DNA of 64,000 bases from Cephalotrichum gorgonifer (lineage: Eukaryota; Ascomycota; Sordariomycetes; Microascales; Microascaceae), in NCBI GenBank assembly GCA_900312665.1, contig ONZQ02000001.1, positions 1,020,338-1,084,337 on the forward strand. The letters run 5' to 3'. Positions 36,301 through 46,844 of the stretch are shown here, in pieces. The notes beneath the pieces were generated by a model. The model searched no databases and was not told the DNA's origin. It worked only from the letters and a program-made list of their open reading frames with translations. The stretch's first letter is position 1; each line of letters opens with the position of its first letter. Position numbers and translations under genes: made by a program.

Positions 36301-39300
36301 ACTATACAAGTACCCGGGGAAGTGACGAGATCATGCCCAGCCCAGGCGCCCCGCTCCTTCCTCATTGTCCGCTCCACCCTCACAGCCAACGGAGTGGAGC
36401 GGAAGAGGGAAAGAAATAATACTTGCAAGAAAAAAATGGGAAGGAATTAAGGCGCCACCCATTATTAATGGTCTCCCAATCACGGGGAGGAGATTCGGAG
36501 TATCTAATTTTGGCATATAGGGCGAACCCATTAATATTACTGGTACTACATAGCGGAGGCGGACCCAGCTTGGCAGCTCTCCACCATACTCTTTCAATAT
36601 TACATGTAGCCCGGTCCGTCCTGCGCCGGTGGGAGGGGCCTGTGCTGTGGAGAGAGGGCGTGAAACGTTTCTGAAGAGAACCCAAACATGATCGCTTCGC
36701 ATCGTATCTTAATACTACTACGTACGTAACGCTCGTCAAGAGCTCAGGGCCGATTGTGACAAGGGGAATATGGACACGTGACTGATTGATATGACAGCGA
36801 CGCTTCAGCTACGTACTCCTTGGACGGAGAGTAAGTCCTGTCACATCCTCGCTCGCATCACACCTACACTCACACTCACACTCACAACCTTGCTGTCCTC
36901 GTACCCACCCGGACGTACAAGTATTGCATGGTGCACGAGTACGAGTACGACGTAGCTCGGCACCCACCTCCCACCACAACGGAAGAATAATGGGCCGGCT
37001 ATTTAGACGACATGACGGACCCGAGTCCGCCGGCCGCCCCAAGAGACCTGTAGGGCCATGATCCCTTATCCCTGTCCACGGACCACCATGATGCGCAAAG
37101 GTGGAAACGAACGGCATTACACTCGCCTGTTGGAGAAATTACATCAATATCCTCCCCGCCGCTTTACCGACATACGACATAACAACCGCACCCGCTAATC
37201 CCAGACGTCAGGGTATGCAGATGCAAGCAGTTTATTAACTCTCTGCGACCCTGCGAACTGGCTCGCTACGACCGAGGCCCGTTCACGGCAGAGACGGTGG
37301 ATGGGCGCATGAGAGATGGGGAGTGGGCTGCTCGGGGGAAGCCCGGCCGGGCGCATTGCAGTGACATCGGAACTGATGCGAAATCATCTGGGGAGCATCT
37401 GTCACTTGGGGCTACAACCAGAGTTTGCTCTACCGGCCACCGTTCATCCGTCCTCTCGCGGGTGGGGATATATACTATACACCTACGAGTACTTACATCC
37501 CCCAACTACCGTGGGGAGGGCGTTGCCTTCCCGTCCCCAGCTCAGACCCGGTCGGACGCCATCGTAGCCAAAGTAGGAGCCAGCCATGATATGCATACTA
37601 GCCCAAGTACTCGTCTCATCTGGACCCACGCCCCCCCTTTTCTTCATATTCAGCACATCGTCCAGTACCAGGATGATTTTATTGCCCTCTCCCGCTCCGT
37701 GTGCCCTATTACATATAGTGTAGAGAAACCCAGAAAACCCAGACGTGGGGTACGAAGAGCGGTGACAAGCCCGCATACTATCACACGGGAACTGGGAGAT
37801 AATAGTAGTCGGCATCGGCACAGGGTTAATAGAAAAAAGCGGCACAGCTCGATGCAACCAGGCGCGGGCTGAGGAGCTATCACCGTCTGGTGGCGTCCAC
37901 TCAGCTTGCGCCGGCCCAAGAAATGGGGTTAGCGGAAGTAGGCATGGCCAGCCCGCTGCACGTCAGCCGACTTATAATAACTCGTTCGATCCTTGAGGAT
38001 AAGAAAAAGAAGGTGGTGGCAAAAAGAGAGAGAGAGAATGGGAGAGAGTGAAAGAAAGAAAAAAAAAAAGGCGAGGTACGTCCAAATGGGGGGCCGGGTC
38101 TTGCTTGGCCTTCGTTCGTTCGACGGCATTCTGCGGCACGGGTTGGTTGAGAAGAGCTAAGGAGGGGCCATATGCGCCGCCTCCTATTTGCATTATTTTT
38201 TTTTTGCTCGGTAACCAACTCCAGATACCGCGGTCGTCATGATCTTCACTCAGAGGGGGGAGGTAATATATATTACCCGGTGCTGACCCAGCACCCCATA
38301 TATGATCCGCGAGAGCTTGTAACCAACCAGCCCCTATCTCCACCCGTGTTTCCAGATCTCCGAGCACCAGCCGATCTGGGAGTGCCGTGCTGCCCTCCCC
38401 CCCTCTATTCTAATACCAAAACACTAAAGTGGTATTAGGGGATCGGCCTTCACAAACGGCTGTGCCCAGACCTCCTCGGGCCTACGAACTTGGAACACTC
38501 GCTAAGCGAGGGAGAAGGGAAAGGAAGGGCCTGGAACGAGCGGCCGATGAGATTGGCGAGTTTCGCGATACTAGATCTTACTCCGTAGCACCGGGAAGCT
38601 CATACCCTAAAGTACGCGTACTTGGAGCTGTGTCCGCAAACACTCACCACCAGAGGTCGCGCGCTCACCTTCACCATCTCGCCGGAAGGGCAGTTTCGAA
38701 TGGCCTGTCCGAGAAGTCGAGTCCTCGTACAAGTATAATGATGATGTGGAGACAAATCTTAATAGTGGATAATAAATACTTGAGCCACAGCAAAATCTCT
38801 TTGTCTTTCATTTTTTTCTTCTTCGAAAGCCTGGAGGCACCCACTCTGCGTGAAGCATTGCTCATCGGCTTGCCTCCAACAAATCAGATCACGGGATCTT
38901 CCCTCAGGCGGGTCACCCAGCCACACACACCAGCCACATGAAGCCCCACACCAAGCGACCCAGCGAACACCATAAATACTCGTCTCCGATCCCAAAATTT
39001 TAGGACTCTTTTCTTCTTTTCCTTTTCTTCGTGCGGCTGGCTCGACTCTATTTGAGTTTCCCAAAACGAACCCTATTGGAATCCGGATCTCTGCATCAAC
39101 CTTACCGTGGATCACCAGTATATACTAGAGTCGCTAGGCCACAGATTAATCATTTAATTGCAGATCGGCCACCACCACTTAGATCTCGTTATCGCCGGCA
39201 TCCCCAGCTGGTTTTCGGGGTGGTGGAGGAGGCTGGACATTTTTCCTTTTTTATTCAGAGGGCTTGAATATTTTTCCGGGGGGCAAGTCGTTCCGGTTCC

Positions 39301-40305
39301 GGTTCCGCCTCCGTCTTGGTGTGGCGGGCGTGCCGGTGGGCGTGTGGTTATTGGCTTGCATGGGCCATTATATCGATGCGGGAGTAGTTAGTTCATAGTT
39401 GAATGAATATGAATCCCAGGTTTTCGCAAAAAGAAAGAAAAAACTTCTCGCTCTCTCCACTTTCCACGTCATCCCCGACGACCCAACAGGACGAGGAGGG
39501 CAATATATATCGATGTCGCCTACTAGTTTCGCCTCGTCCCGCATCGCCCTACTGCATGGTAATATAAAATCAATCCAATCCTGTTCCCATACCAGATCCG
39601 ACGTCCACGTACCAGCCCCGCGTCGGCGCCGCCCTTCCCACCCTTCCCATACTCCCCTTCCTTCCCCGAACATACCGACACGTCCCGTTTTCCAGAACTA
39701 ACCCCACCTGTTGGTGGACTTGGTGGTTATATCACTTCGCCATGTATTATAATTCGTGCCGTCCCCCACCCGGCACTTGATATATGAGCCACCTACTAGG
39801 CTATTCGGTGAAGAGAGCGTGATGAGGGCTGGGCGGTTATATTCCAGCGTCCTGGTTCGATAGAGCTGCGTTTATCATGTCGCCTCTACCCCGCCTTCTC
39901 ACGGGACGGGGGTACGGCACCCTGGCGATATCTGCATGGTGGGGGGGAGGGGAGGGGGGGAAAGAAACCCTTCTATTCCGATTGTATCTCGCACGCCGGC
40001 CTTTATATTACCCGTACTCCATTCCCTAGCCGCCCAAGTCCTGCACATGGCGGGCTGGGGGGGAGGAAGACGTGGCAGAGCTGATTGGCGAATCCCGGGG
40101 AGGATAGCCACTCTCTAGATTAAACATGGCCCTCCTTTTTTCTTTCCTTGCGCCATTCTTCCGAGAACCGCCCCATGCAGCAGAAAGCGTCACCGCCACC
40201 GCCTCCCGCCTCTGCCTCCGTCCATCTAGAGCCAACCTCTTCCTGAGTTGAGCCCGCGCCCCCCAACAGCCATCTCCTCGCACCTGCGTTCCCCCCTTCC
40301 CCCCT
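33332..40305. other. Gene desert of about 7 kb
   Basis: Despite many short open frames I can support no gene. The frames are overlapping, lack family motifs and often lack ATG. The region is rich in simple repeats and G runs: G14 at 34515-34528, GTAGAG units at 35504-35523, AGGTGGG units at 35871-35899, ACTCAC units at 36866-36886. It also has several GTACAAGTAC-like motifs (35409, 36304, 36915, 38727). Its right end should carry the 3' UTR of the TXNL1-type gene. Non-coding RNA cannot be excluded. Confidence 0.5.
35871..35899. repeat. AGGTGGG tandem repeat (4 units)
   Basis: Four adjacent copies of a 7-base G-rich unit lie in the gene desert. Confidence 0.85.
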
Positions 40306-41537
40306 TCACTCGCCCGGGAGATCCCCCATCTTCTCCAGCTTGCCCATGTCCCTCTTCTCCCCCGCCTCGCCGATGAGCCTAATCCTATCCACCCTCACCT
40401 TCTCCCCCTCGCCATCTCCCTTGTTGACGTAGATGATGAGGCTTGAGATGTTCTGGAACTTGACGAACCTCAGGCTGATGTTCGCCGTCCCATCCGCGTT
40501 CCAGTCGGACGACGTCAGCGTAATGGCCTGCGTGGGCGGCGTGTCGTCGGCCTCGCTGAAGTCGAGGTTGTGGGGCTTGTTGGTGTAGAGGTGGATGAGC
40601 GCCGGCCTCATGGGGGGCTCGTCGTCGTCGTCCTCGGCGGCCGAGGGGGGTATCGACGTAATCTAAAAATAGGTTCCGGGATTATTAGCACTGAGCCCCA
40701 CAAAAACGCGGATAGCTGCGAAGGCTGTTGCTTACCTGGATGGTGTGAAGCTTGACGACGGACTGGAAAGGCATGAAGAGGAGCAGCTGATCGTCCGCAC
40801 CGCTGTCGATCCAGTCTTTCTCCCCAGACGCCTTCAACGCAGCCGCCCTCGACTCGTCAAGCGCACTCGGCTTCGTCGAGTCGAACAGGACCTGAACCGG
40901 CGGCGCATCGTCATCTACGTTGAGAAGCTCGCAGCCCTTGGGCTCGATCTGGCTCGTCACGTCCCCATACCCCCTCGGCAGCCCGGCCCCCATCCACACA
41001 TCCCCTCCGGAGCCCGACCCGGAGCTCTCCCCCGCGGCATCGCTGATCTTGTTCACCATCTCCTGGAGCTTCGTGGGGTCCGCGCCCGTGACCTTGCTCA
41101 CCTCCTTACCATCGCGGAAGAGGATGAAGGTAGGGAGAGACGTTACGCGGTAGGCCCTGGCAATATCCTTTTGCGTTTCGGTGTTGACCTTGACGAAGGT
41201 TATCGCGCCCGGCTTCGCGAACGTCTCGGCGCACTTTTCGTAGAGGGGGGCGATGGCCTTGCAGGGGCCGCACCAGTCGGCGTAGACTGCGGAGAGACGG
41301 ACTGGTTAGCAAGGGTGTAAAGGGCGCAGTGGTTTATGTATTTGCTCTCGCCGCACATAGTACGAGACATCTAAGTAGGCACCCCCCAGTACCTCAGACA
41401 GGGAGCTGCGACGCGCTTGAAGGTGTTGGGGAAGACAGATGCGGGGTACGGAACTCACAGTCTGCGACCACGACACGCGACTTCTGTAGTAGTTCGGCGA
41501 GCTCGGAGCTGCTCGAGATATTGGTTATATTTGCCAT
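40306..41537 (-). CDS. Thioredoxin-like protein with PITH domain (TXNL1/Txl1 type)
   Basis: Exons 41537-41459, 41286-40736 and 40659-40306 encode 327 aa. Intron 1 is 172 nt (donor GTGAGT, branch GCTAACC, acceptor CCGCAG). Intron 2 is 76 nt (donor GTAAGC, acceptor TTTTAG). Residues 1-110 form a thioredoxin fold with the active-site motif WCGPC (C32, C35), split from the first strand by intron 1, and with the cis-Pro motif SLPTFILFRDGKEV. A linker rich in Gly/Ser follows. The PITH domain occupies about 135-310 (DDQLLLFMPFQSVVKLHTIQ, then NISLRFVKFQNISSLIIYV). In other eukaryotes TXNL1 binds the 26S proteasome through PITH and provides redox activity there. Domain order and length fit this orthologue well. 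Confidence 0.93.
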
Positions 41538-42043
41538 CTTTGCGTATGGTCTCGAGGGAGCGTTGGGCACGGGAAAGCGGAAGACTGCAAGAGTCGTTGT
41601 TTATGGAGGTTGCGTACTGCGGGCGTCCGCCTCGACGGAGGAACCCCACCAGATTCAGGATGGTGGGGACCAACCCGAATTTGTCATCTGTGGTGAACAG
41701 CTGATAACAGCCGTCTTCGTCCAGCTTCATCCCAGTCTCAGCCAGCATGTATCAGTGCTTGATCACCTTGCTATTACATCCGTGTTTTTGGGCTCACACA
41801 TCTCCCCCCTTCTTGCGTGAGTGGTCAGCCCAGCGACCATCCATGATGGTAATGTAATGCCAAGTACCCCGTGCAATACTTAGCTCCTTGCGAAGACGTG
41901 GCTACCTAACCTCCCCCTTTTTTCAACATTCGATTAGCCACAACTGATATACAAGCGAGCCCGGCCGGATAGTGGTGAGCCCATTTTTCCAAAAGCCTCG
42001 CCATAGCCTTGTCGCTGGTTGTAGGAGCAAGGTGGATCGGCAT
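41538..42043. other. Intergenic region
   Basis: Upstream region of the TXNL1-type gene and 3' region of the ankyrin locus. No gene is seen. Confidence 0.6.
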
Positions 42044-44599
42044 CTAACCACGTTTGTCCTCGGCGTTCATGTCTGCACCGAGCTCGATGAGAATCCTCAC
42101 CACATCCTTATTCCCTCTCCTAGCAGCCTGGCGGAGTGGCGTCTCACCGGAGTTATCCTTGGCATCCTTATCCGCACCGAGCTCGATGAGAATCCTCACA
42201 ACAGCCTCATGCTCTGTCAAAGCAGCGTTTCGGAGTGGCGTCCCATCACTTTTATCCTTGGTGTCCTTATCCGCACCGAGCTCGATGAGAATCCTCACAA
42301 CAGCCTCATGCCCTGCCCAAGCAGCCTGGTGGAGTGGCGTCCGACCGTCGATGCCTTTGGCATCCTTATCTGCACCAAGATCAATAAGCAGTCTCACCAT
42401 AGCCCCCAGTCCTCGCTGAGCAGCATAGATGAGTGGTGTCCAACCATGATAACCCTTGGCTTCCTTGTTCACACCAAGCTCAATGAGCAGCCTCACCACA
42501 TCCTCATGTCCATTCTCAATGACATAGTACAGTGGTGTCCGGCTTTTGTAGCGCTTCTGGGCCTCCTTATCTGCACCAAGCTCAATAAGTAACCCCACCA
42601 TAGCCTTAAGCCCATCCCTAGCAGCATAGTGGAGTGGCGTTTGGCCCTTATTGTCCATGGTGTCCTTGTCTACACCAAACTCGATGAGAATCCTCACCAT
42701 GGTCTCGTTCCCGTTCTTAGTGGCATGGTGGAGTGGTGTTCGACCAAAGTGGTCCTTGACGTCCATATCCGCACCTAGCTTGACGAGCAGCCTTACCACT
42801 TCCTCCCCTCCCCCTATTACTGCCAGATGCATGGCAGTTAAACCACTGTGGCCACGCAGTTTTATATTCGCATCCTTCCATAGTTCATCAACCACGGTCG
42901 TATGGCCCCTGTATGCAGCCCAAAGTAGGGGCGTGTGTCTGGATGCGTCCAAGACATCAATATCTGCACCAGCTTCAATCAGCGTGCGGACCACTTTACG
43001 GTGGCCTTTCATTGCTGCATTGTGTAGTGGTGCTATTCCATCCCTGCCATGCGTATCGAGCCCTGCACCCTTTTGGATGAGATCCTTCACGACTAGCTCG
43101 TTGTTGCGTTCGCAGGCGTAATGTAATGGCGTCCATTCGGTGAGATCCTGGGCGTTGATATAATATGGCTCATACTTGAGCAGCCAGTTGATGATGGCTG
43201 AATCTCCGCTCACCGCCGCGTAATGGAGCACTGTCCAATTGTGGATATCCTTCGCAACCGCAAGTTGAATTCCCAACGATTTGTGGCTGAAATCCTGGGG
43301 AGAAAACATCAGATCTTGCCACTCCAAGCCCAGTAATGCCGGGCCACTTCGCCGTTCTGTGGGGTCTTGCCCGAAAAGATCGCATCCCCAACCGCGTCCC
43401 TGGTACTCATATAGCCTTAAAAGGCCCTGTATGGAATTGCAGTCGACACCTTTCAGCTCCTCTCCGAGCTTTAACTTCAACGCCTTCAGGTCAAGCACCT
43501 CTTCTCCCCCCCAACGTTGGGCTTCCCCCAATTCAAGACCCAGTGTTACTCTCCTTAAGTACTCCAGAAACACAGCTGTAGCTCTAATGGCAATAGAACT
43601 GTCCTCTGGGAACGTTTTTGCCGTTCGAAAAAGCCACAAGTATACATCGCCCGCCACTCTCCACTGCTGGAGCCGCTCGTGCTGTCTGGCCTGTTGCCGT
43701 GCTAGATCGATAATCGCCTCTACCCTGGGAAGCCTGTGCTGCACACTGAGAGGCGGGATGATACTCAGATAGACTTGATCTAGACTCCCAAGTCCAGTGT
43801 TCTGTATGTCGTGAACCATCTTCGAAAGTTTGTCACCCCAGAGCGTGAAGAGCTTCCAGCCATCGTGGCCGCCAGTGCCGTCAGGTCGTATCTCGCATTC
43901 GTCCTCGATGGGAAGCATTGTCTTCGCCATAGCCCACATAAAAGCTGAGAATATGTCTTGCGCAAATACCATCTGCAGCGAATCTTGCGACTCCGTTGCC
44001 AAGAGGGTATTTTCTGTTTCTCCATCGCCAGCCTGCATATCCTCTGAATCAAACCTGGTTGGCATTTCCCAGCTATTGTATCTGGTTCGGCCGTCTAGAT
44101 GCTGAGATCGATTGGAATTTGACCCACAGCCAACAATCCTGTGATTCTGGACCTCGAGTTTGACAGCCTCGTTTTCTTTGTTATCCGCGTTGTCCTTATC
44201 CTCGTTGTCCTTGGCTTCCTTAACTTCTATCACTCTTGCTATACCACGTGGGATCCACCATTGTAGATCTCGACGGAGGGCGCGTGATGTCGAGCCCAGG
44301 AGTCTCAAACTTCCCTTCTCACGCGACCCTTCTTCGCGCAGCCATTCATCTTCATCCTTGTGTCGATGACGTCCACGGACCGCTTCCTTCCGTTGCTGCT
44401 CTTGGCCCCTGTCCCGCTCGAGCCCATAGGCACTATATAGCCATAACGATAGCACCGCGTTGATCTCATCCGAATATACTTTCCAATGGCCCTCTCGTTT
44501 CCTCAACCGAAGGTGGATTGATTGGGAATCCGAGCCGGCGTAGCGGGCTTTGGGGGACCAGGTAAGCTTATCCAAAGGAGAGCGGCACAGAGCGTCCAT
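42044..44599 (-). CDS. Ankyrin-repeat part of the broken locus (intact ORF)
   Basis: 851 codons are open from ATG 44599, and the same frame continues upstream to the TGA at 44654. Residues 1-450 are a helical region with low-complexity charged stretches (EAKDNEDKDNADNKENEA) and no clear catalytic motif. About twelve ankyrin repeats follow to the C-terminus (first DIHNWTVLHYAAVSGD, last GETPLRQAARRGNKDVV). The last four repeats are highly similar in DNA at a 99-base period, which points to recent expansion. A transcript starting inside the locus could express this part alone as a soluble ankyrin protein. Ankyrin arrays bind proteins; in fungi such arrays often sit on nonself-recognition or signalling proteins, but the partner here is unknown. 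Confidence 0.75.
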   Translation of the reverse strand: MDALCRSPLDKLTWSPKARYAGSDSQSIHLRLRKREGHWKVYSDEINAVLSLWLYSAYGLERDRGQEQQRKEAVRGRHRHKDEDEWLREEGSREKGSLRLLGSTSRALRRDLQWWIPRGIARVIEVKEAKDNEDKDNADNKENEAVKLEVQNHRIVGCGSNSNRSQHLDGRTRYNSWEMPTRFDSEDMQAGDGETENTLLATESQDSLQMVFAQDIFSAFMWAMAKTMLPIEDECEIRPDGTGGHDGWKLFTLWGDKLSKMVHDIQNTGLGSLDQVYLSIIPPLSVQHRLPRVEAIIDLARQQARQHERLQQWRVAGDVYLWLFRTAKTFPEDSSIAIRATAVFLEYLRRVTLGLELGEAQRWGGEEVLDLKALKLKLGEELKGVDCNSIQGLLRLYEYQGRGWGCDLFGQDPTERRSGPALLGLEWQDLMFSPQDFSHKSLGIQLAVAKDIHNWTVLHYAAVSGDSAIINWLLKYEPYYINAQDLTEWTPLHYACERNNELVVKDLIQKGAGLDTHGRDGIAPLHNAAMKGHRKVVRTLIEAGADIDVLDASRHTPLLWAAYRGHTTVVDELWKDANIKLRGHSGLTAMHLAVIGGGEEVVRLLVKLGADMDVKDHFGRTPLHHATKNGNETMVRILIEFGVDKDTMDNKGQTPLHYAARDGLKAMVGLLIELGADKEAQKRYKSRTPLYYVIENGHEDVVRLLIELGVNKEAKGYHGWTPLIYAAQRGLGAMVRLLIDLGADKDAKGIDGRTPLHQAAWAGHEAVVRILIELGADKDTKDKSDGTPLRNAALTEHEAVVRILIELGADKDAKDNSGETPLRQAARRGNKDVVRILIELGADMNAEDKRG
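42054..42420. repeat. Near-identical ankyrin-coding tandem repeats (99-bp period)
   Basis: The block ATCCGCACCGAGCTCGATGA recurs at about 99-base intervals within the last ankyrin units. Such arrays are prone to unequal exchange. Confidence 0.85.
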
Positions 44600-44653
44600 C
44601 GCTATCTCGATCGCCCTGGAGAGTGCGATGACCTCCGGAGACGCGGGGCCGCG

Positions 44654-46222
44654 TCAATGAGCTAGCCGACCAATATCCCTCATTAGTTCCATCACCGTTT
44701 GCGCCTTCGATCTGACATTGCTATTCACTCTTTGTTCTTTCAAGGTGTCATTGTTCTTCGCCGTTTGTTCTTCCGAGGTGTCGTTATCTATAACCGTTTG
44801 TGCTTTCGAGGCGTCACTATTGATCTCTGTTTGGGCTTTCGGGCTGTCACCACCCGTAACGTCGCCCAATTTCTGGTGCACCCCAGGACTTCCGCCCGTC
44901 ACTATGTACCAGTCCTTCATAACAGGCTTCCCCGATTTCGGAGCCCTGGTAGGGTCTTCTTTGGATTTTGGGGCAGCCAGCCACGGTGCGCCGCCGACAT
45001 CTCCCAAGGTTGTCGCAAACCATTCCAGCTCGAACCCCGGAGAGAGGCGCTCACACCGAGGCGGCTTCGCAAGTCCGCGACGAACCCATGCCCTGAAGGT
45101 CGTCATCACGATTACCGCGCCGAGCTGGGCGACAGAAGCTGACCAGTGCATCGCTCGCAAGCCAATGAACTGAATGATGAACCCACCGAGACCAACCAAT
45201 GTGCCGAGGACAGCCTTGGTCGCTAATAGGGTATTGACGTCTTGCTCGCCAGTCGTTTTGCGCTGTGTGTCTGACTGGAACGACGATACGCCGCAATCTG
45301 GGTCCCCTGCGGCTGCTGGTGTGATCCTTCTATCTGTCATGCCTGCGGCCTTGCCTTGGACCCGTGGCACACGGCTGAGCCTCTGAAGTAGTCTGCCCCT
45401 GCTCGTTGTGCGTCGTGTGACCATCTGGGACGACGTCATCTCGTCAAGGCTCTCGGGGCGTTGTGTATCCTTCTGGGACGAGGAGCTTGGCACCCGGTCG
45501 CTCCGTGGCTTCTCCTCGAGGCTCTCAGGGCGCTCAGGGCGCTTTGGATCCCCTTGGGGTGACGATCCCAGCACACGGTCGCTTTGTGGCCTCTCATAAA
45601 GGGTATCGGGAAGTTGTGCGTGCCTTTGGGACGAGATTGTATCGCTTTCCGATATGCTTATTTTGTCGTCCGCCGAAATTGTCACTTTGTCTTGGTGCGA
45701 TGTGGTAATGACAGTTCGGTCATCCTCGGCAAATATGGCAAAGGAGTCGAAGAACTGGTCACTCACGGTCTTGGTCTGCTGTAGCCAGACCAACCGGGCT
45801 TGCCTCCCATTCCCCGCCTGGTATCTCTTCTCCACCGTGCTGCCTTCCACGACATGAGCACATAGCAGTATGCCAGCCACCATGACCAGAGTGCCGATCG
45901 AAGTACAAGGGTATGCGTAGCCTGCGATGGGATTATTGGCCTTTTGGAACTTCCATGTCGGGTAGTAGGCCGCGAGACCAGAGTATGCGAGGACGCCAAG
46001 CTGAATAATGATCCCAAATACCGCTATTGCGCGGAGTTCTCCTCTCCAGAAGTAGCTGTGGCAATTGAGCGAGATGTTTGGTGCAGCGGAAACACTGTCC
46101 ATCTTCTTCCCTATGATGGCCACCTTTGGAATGCGCGGTTCTTGCTCTTGGTCTTTGCTTGGACTACCGAGAGGATTTTGTTTACCACGCCACCGGCCAA
46201 TGTCCCCCTGGTTGTTCAAATC
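44654..46222 (-). CDS. Membrane module of the broken ankyrin locus
   Basis: An open segment of 522 codons from the splice acceptor at 46222 to the TGA at 44654. It has no ATG at its start, so it is an internal exon rather than a gene. It contains at least four hydrophobic helices: AIAVFGIIIQLGVLAYSGLA, IGTLVMVAGILLCAHVV, then KAVLGTLVGLGGFIIQFIGL and AQLGAVIVMTTF. Between them lie a Ser/Arg/Asp-rich stretch with degenerate SDRVxSSS repeats and, later, several Asn/Ser/Asp-Thr repeats. Helix 1 is preceded by ISLNCHSYFWRGELRA, a motif I associate with the N-terminal membrane module of this fungal family. It should anchor the protein to a membrane with the ankyrin array in the cytosol. Confidence 0.65.
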   Translation of the reverse strand, partial: DLNNQGDIGRWRGKQNPLGSPSKDQEQEPRIPKVAIIGKKMDSVSAAPNISLNCHSYFWRGELRAIAVFGIIIQLGVLAYSGLAAYYPTWKFQKANNPIAGYAYPCTSIGTLVMVAGILLCAHVVEGSTVEKRYQAGNGRQARLVWLQQTKTVSDQFFDSFAIFAEDDRTVITTSHQDKVTISADDKISISESDTISSQRHAQLPDTLYERPQSDRVLGSSPQGDPKRPERPESLEEKPRSDRVPSSSSQKDTQRPESLDEMTSSQMVTRRTTSRGRLLQRLSRVPRVQGKAAGMTDRRITPAAAGDPDCGVSSFQSDTQRKTTGEQDVNTLLATKAVLGTLVGLGGFIIQFIGLRAMHWSASVAQLGAVIVMTTFRAWVRRGLAKPPRCERLSPGFELEWFATTLGDVGGAPWLAAPKSKEDPTRAPKSGKPVMKDWYIVTGGSPGVHQKLGDVTGGDSPKAQTEINSDASKAQTVIDNDTSEEQTAKNNDTLKEQRVNSNVRSKAQTVMELMRDIGRLAH

Positions 46223-46844
46223 CTGAGGCAGAGAGGGGTTAGGTAGTTCTGGATAGTAGAGTGAAAGATGGAGAACTACCAACCTATTTCAGTTAGATCG
46301 CCGCGCCTCATGGCTGTCTTAAAGTCGATTATCTCGATATCCGGCTGGGTCTTCGAGCCCTTCTCTAGACCGCCCGGGGGTAGCAAGCATATGAACTCCA
46401 CAACAGGAGCCGATCCCATACACCTCACCACCTGTCGGCCGTTCCAAAGCTCGCACACTTCGTTCGACGTGGACGACATGAGATCTGCTTCTGCGACAGC
46501 CAGGTTCTCCCGGGCTCTCCCGACAAGAGCTTTGAGCCATGAAGGGCCGCCTACACGGATGGCGCTGACAACGGTGGTGATGATCCCCAGTGGAGCCATG
46601 GCCAGGACGATGTTGTCCGCCCAGCCCATCGACTGGCTCATGAACTGCATTGTGACTCGTTCTCCCGAAGAGCGCGAGCAACCTTGGCAACCGTCAGCCA
46701 GTACAGCACATAGGCCGAATGAATCAAAGATGAGACGTACGGCGCCAGGTCCGAGAACAGATTATTGGAGAAGTCGTCTCCATCATCTGCAGAGCCGCGT
46801 GCGGCGAGGACCACGAGGGACGCAAGCTTCCGGGCAACAGGCAT

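Larger units (their letters stand above)
42044..46844 (-). pseudogene. Broken multi-TM/ankyrin-repeat gene (whole locus)
   Basis: The locus reads right to left. Exon 1 (46844-46741) gives MPVARKLASLVV to FSDLAP. A 58-nt intron (46740-46683; donor GTACGT, branch GCTGACG) leads into LLALFG. The conserved-looking continuation (TMQFMSQSMGWADN, MAPLGIITTVVSAIRVGG) is in another frame, so one extra A lies near 46663. After a likely 61-nt intron (46283-46223, branch CCTAACC, acceptor CTCAG) the frames again do not match. Exon 3 then stays open from 46222 to 42044 except for one TGA at 44654-44656. The family, known to me from Sordariomycetes, combines N-terminal membrane helices, the motif SSTSNEVCELWNG and C-terminal repeats. 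Three separate faults suggest decay. Assembly error or unusual splicing remain possible. No in-frame intron removes the TGA. Confidence 0.7.

Noticed and set aside
44654..44656. Programmed stop readthrough at the ankyrin locus
   Set aside because: The context is TGA CGC, not the TGA CTA readthrough motif; with other lesions in the locus a mutation is more likely.
44600..46300. RIP as the cause of the stop codon
   Set aside because: TGG to TGA is a change in a CpC rather than CpA context on the other strand, and no region-wide AT skew is evident in this locus.
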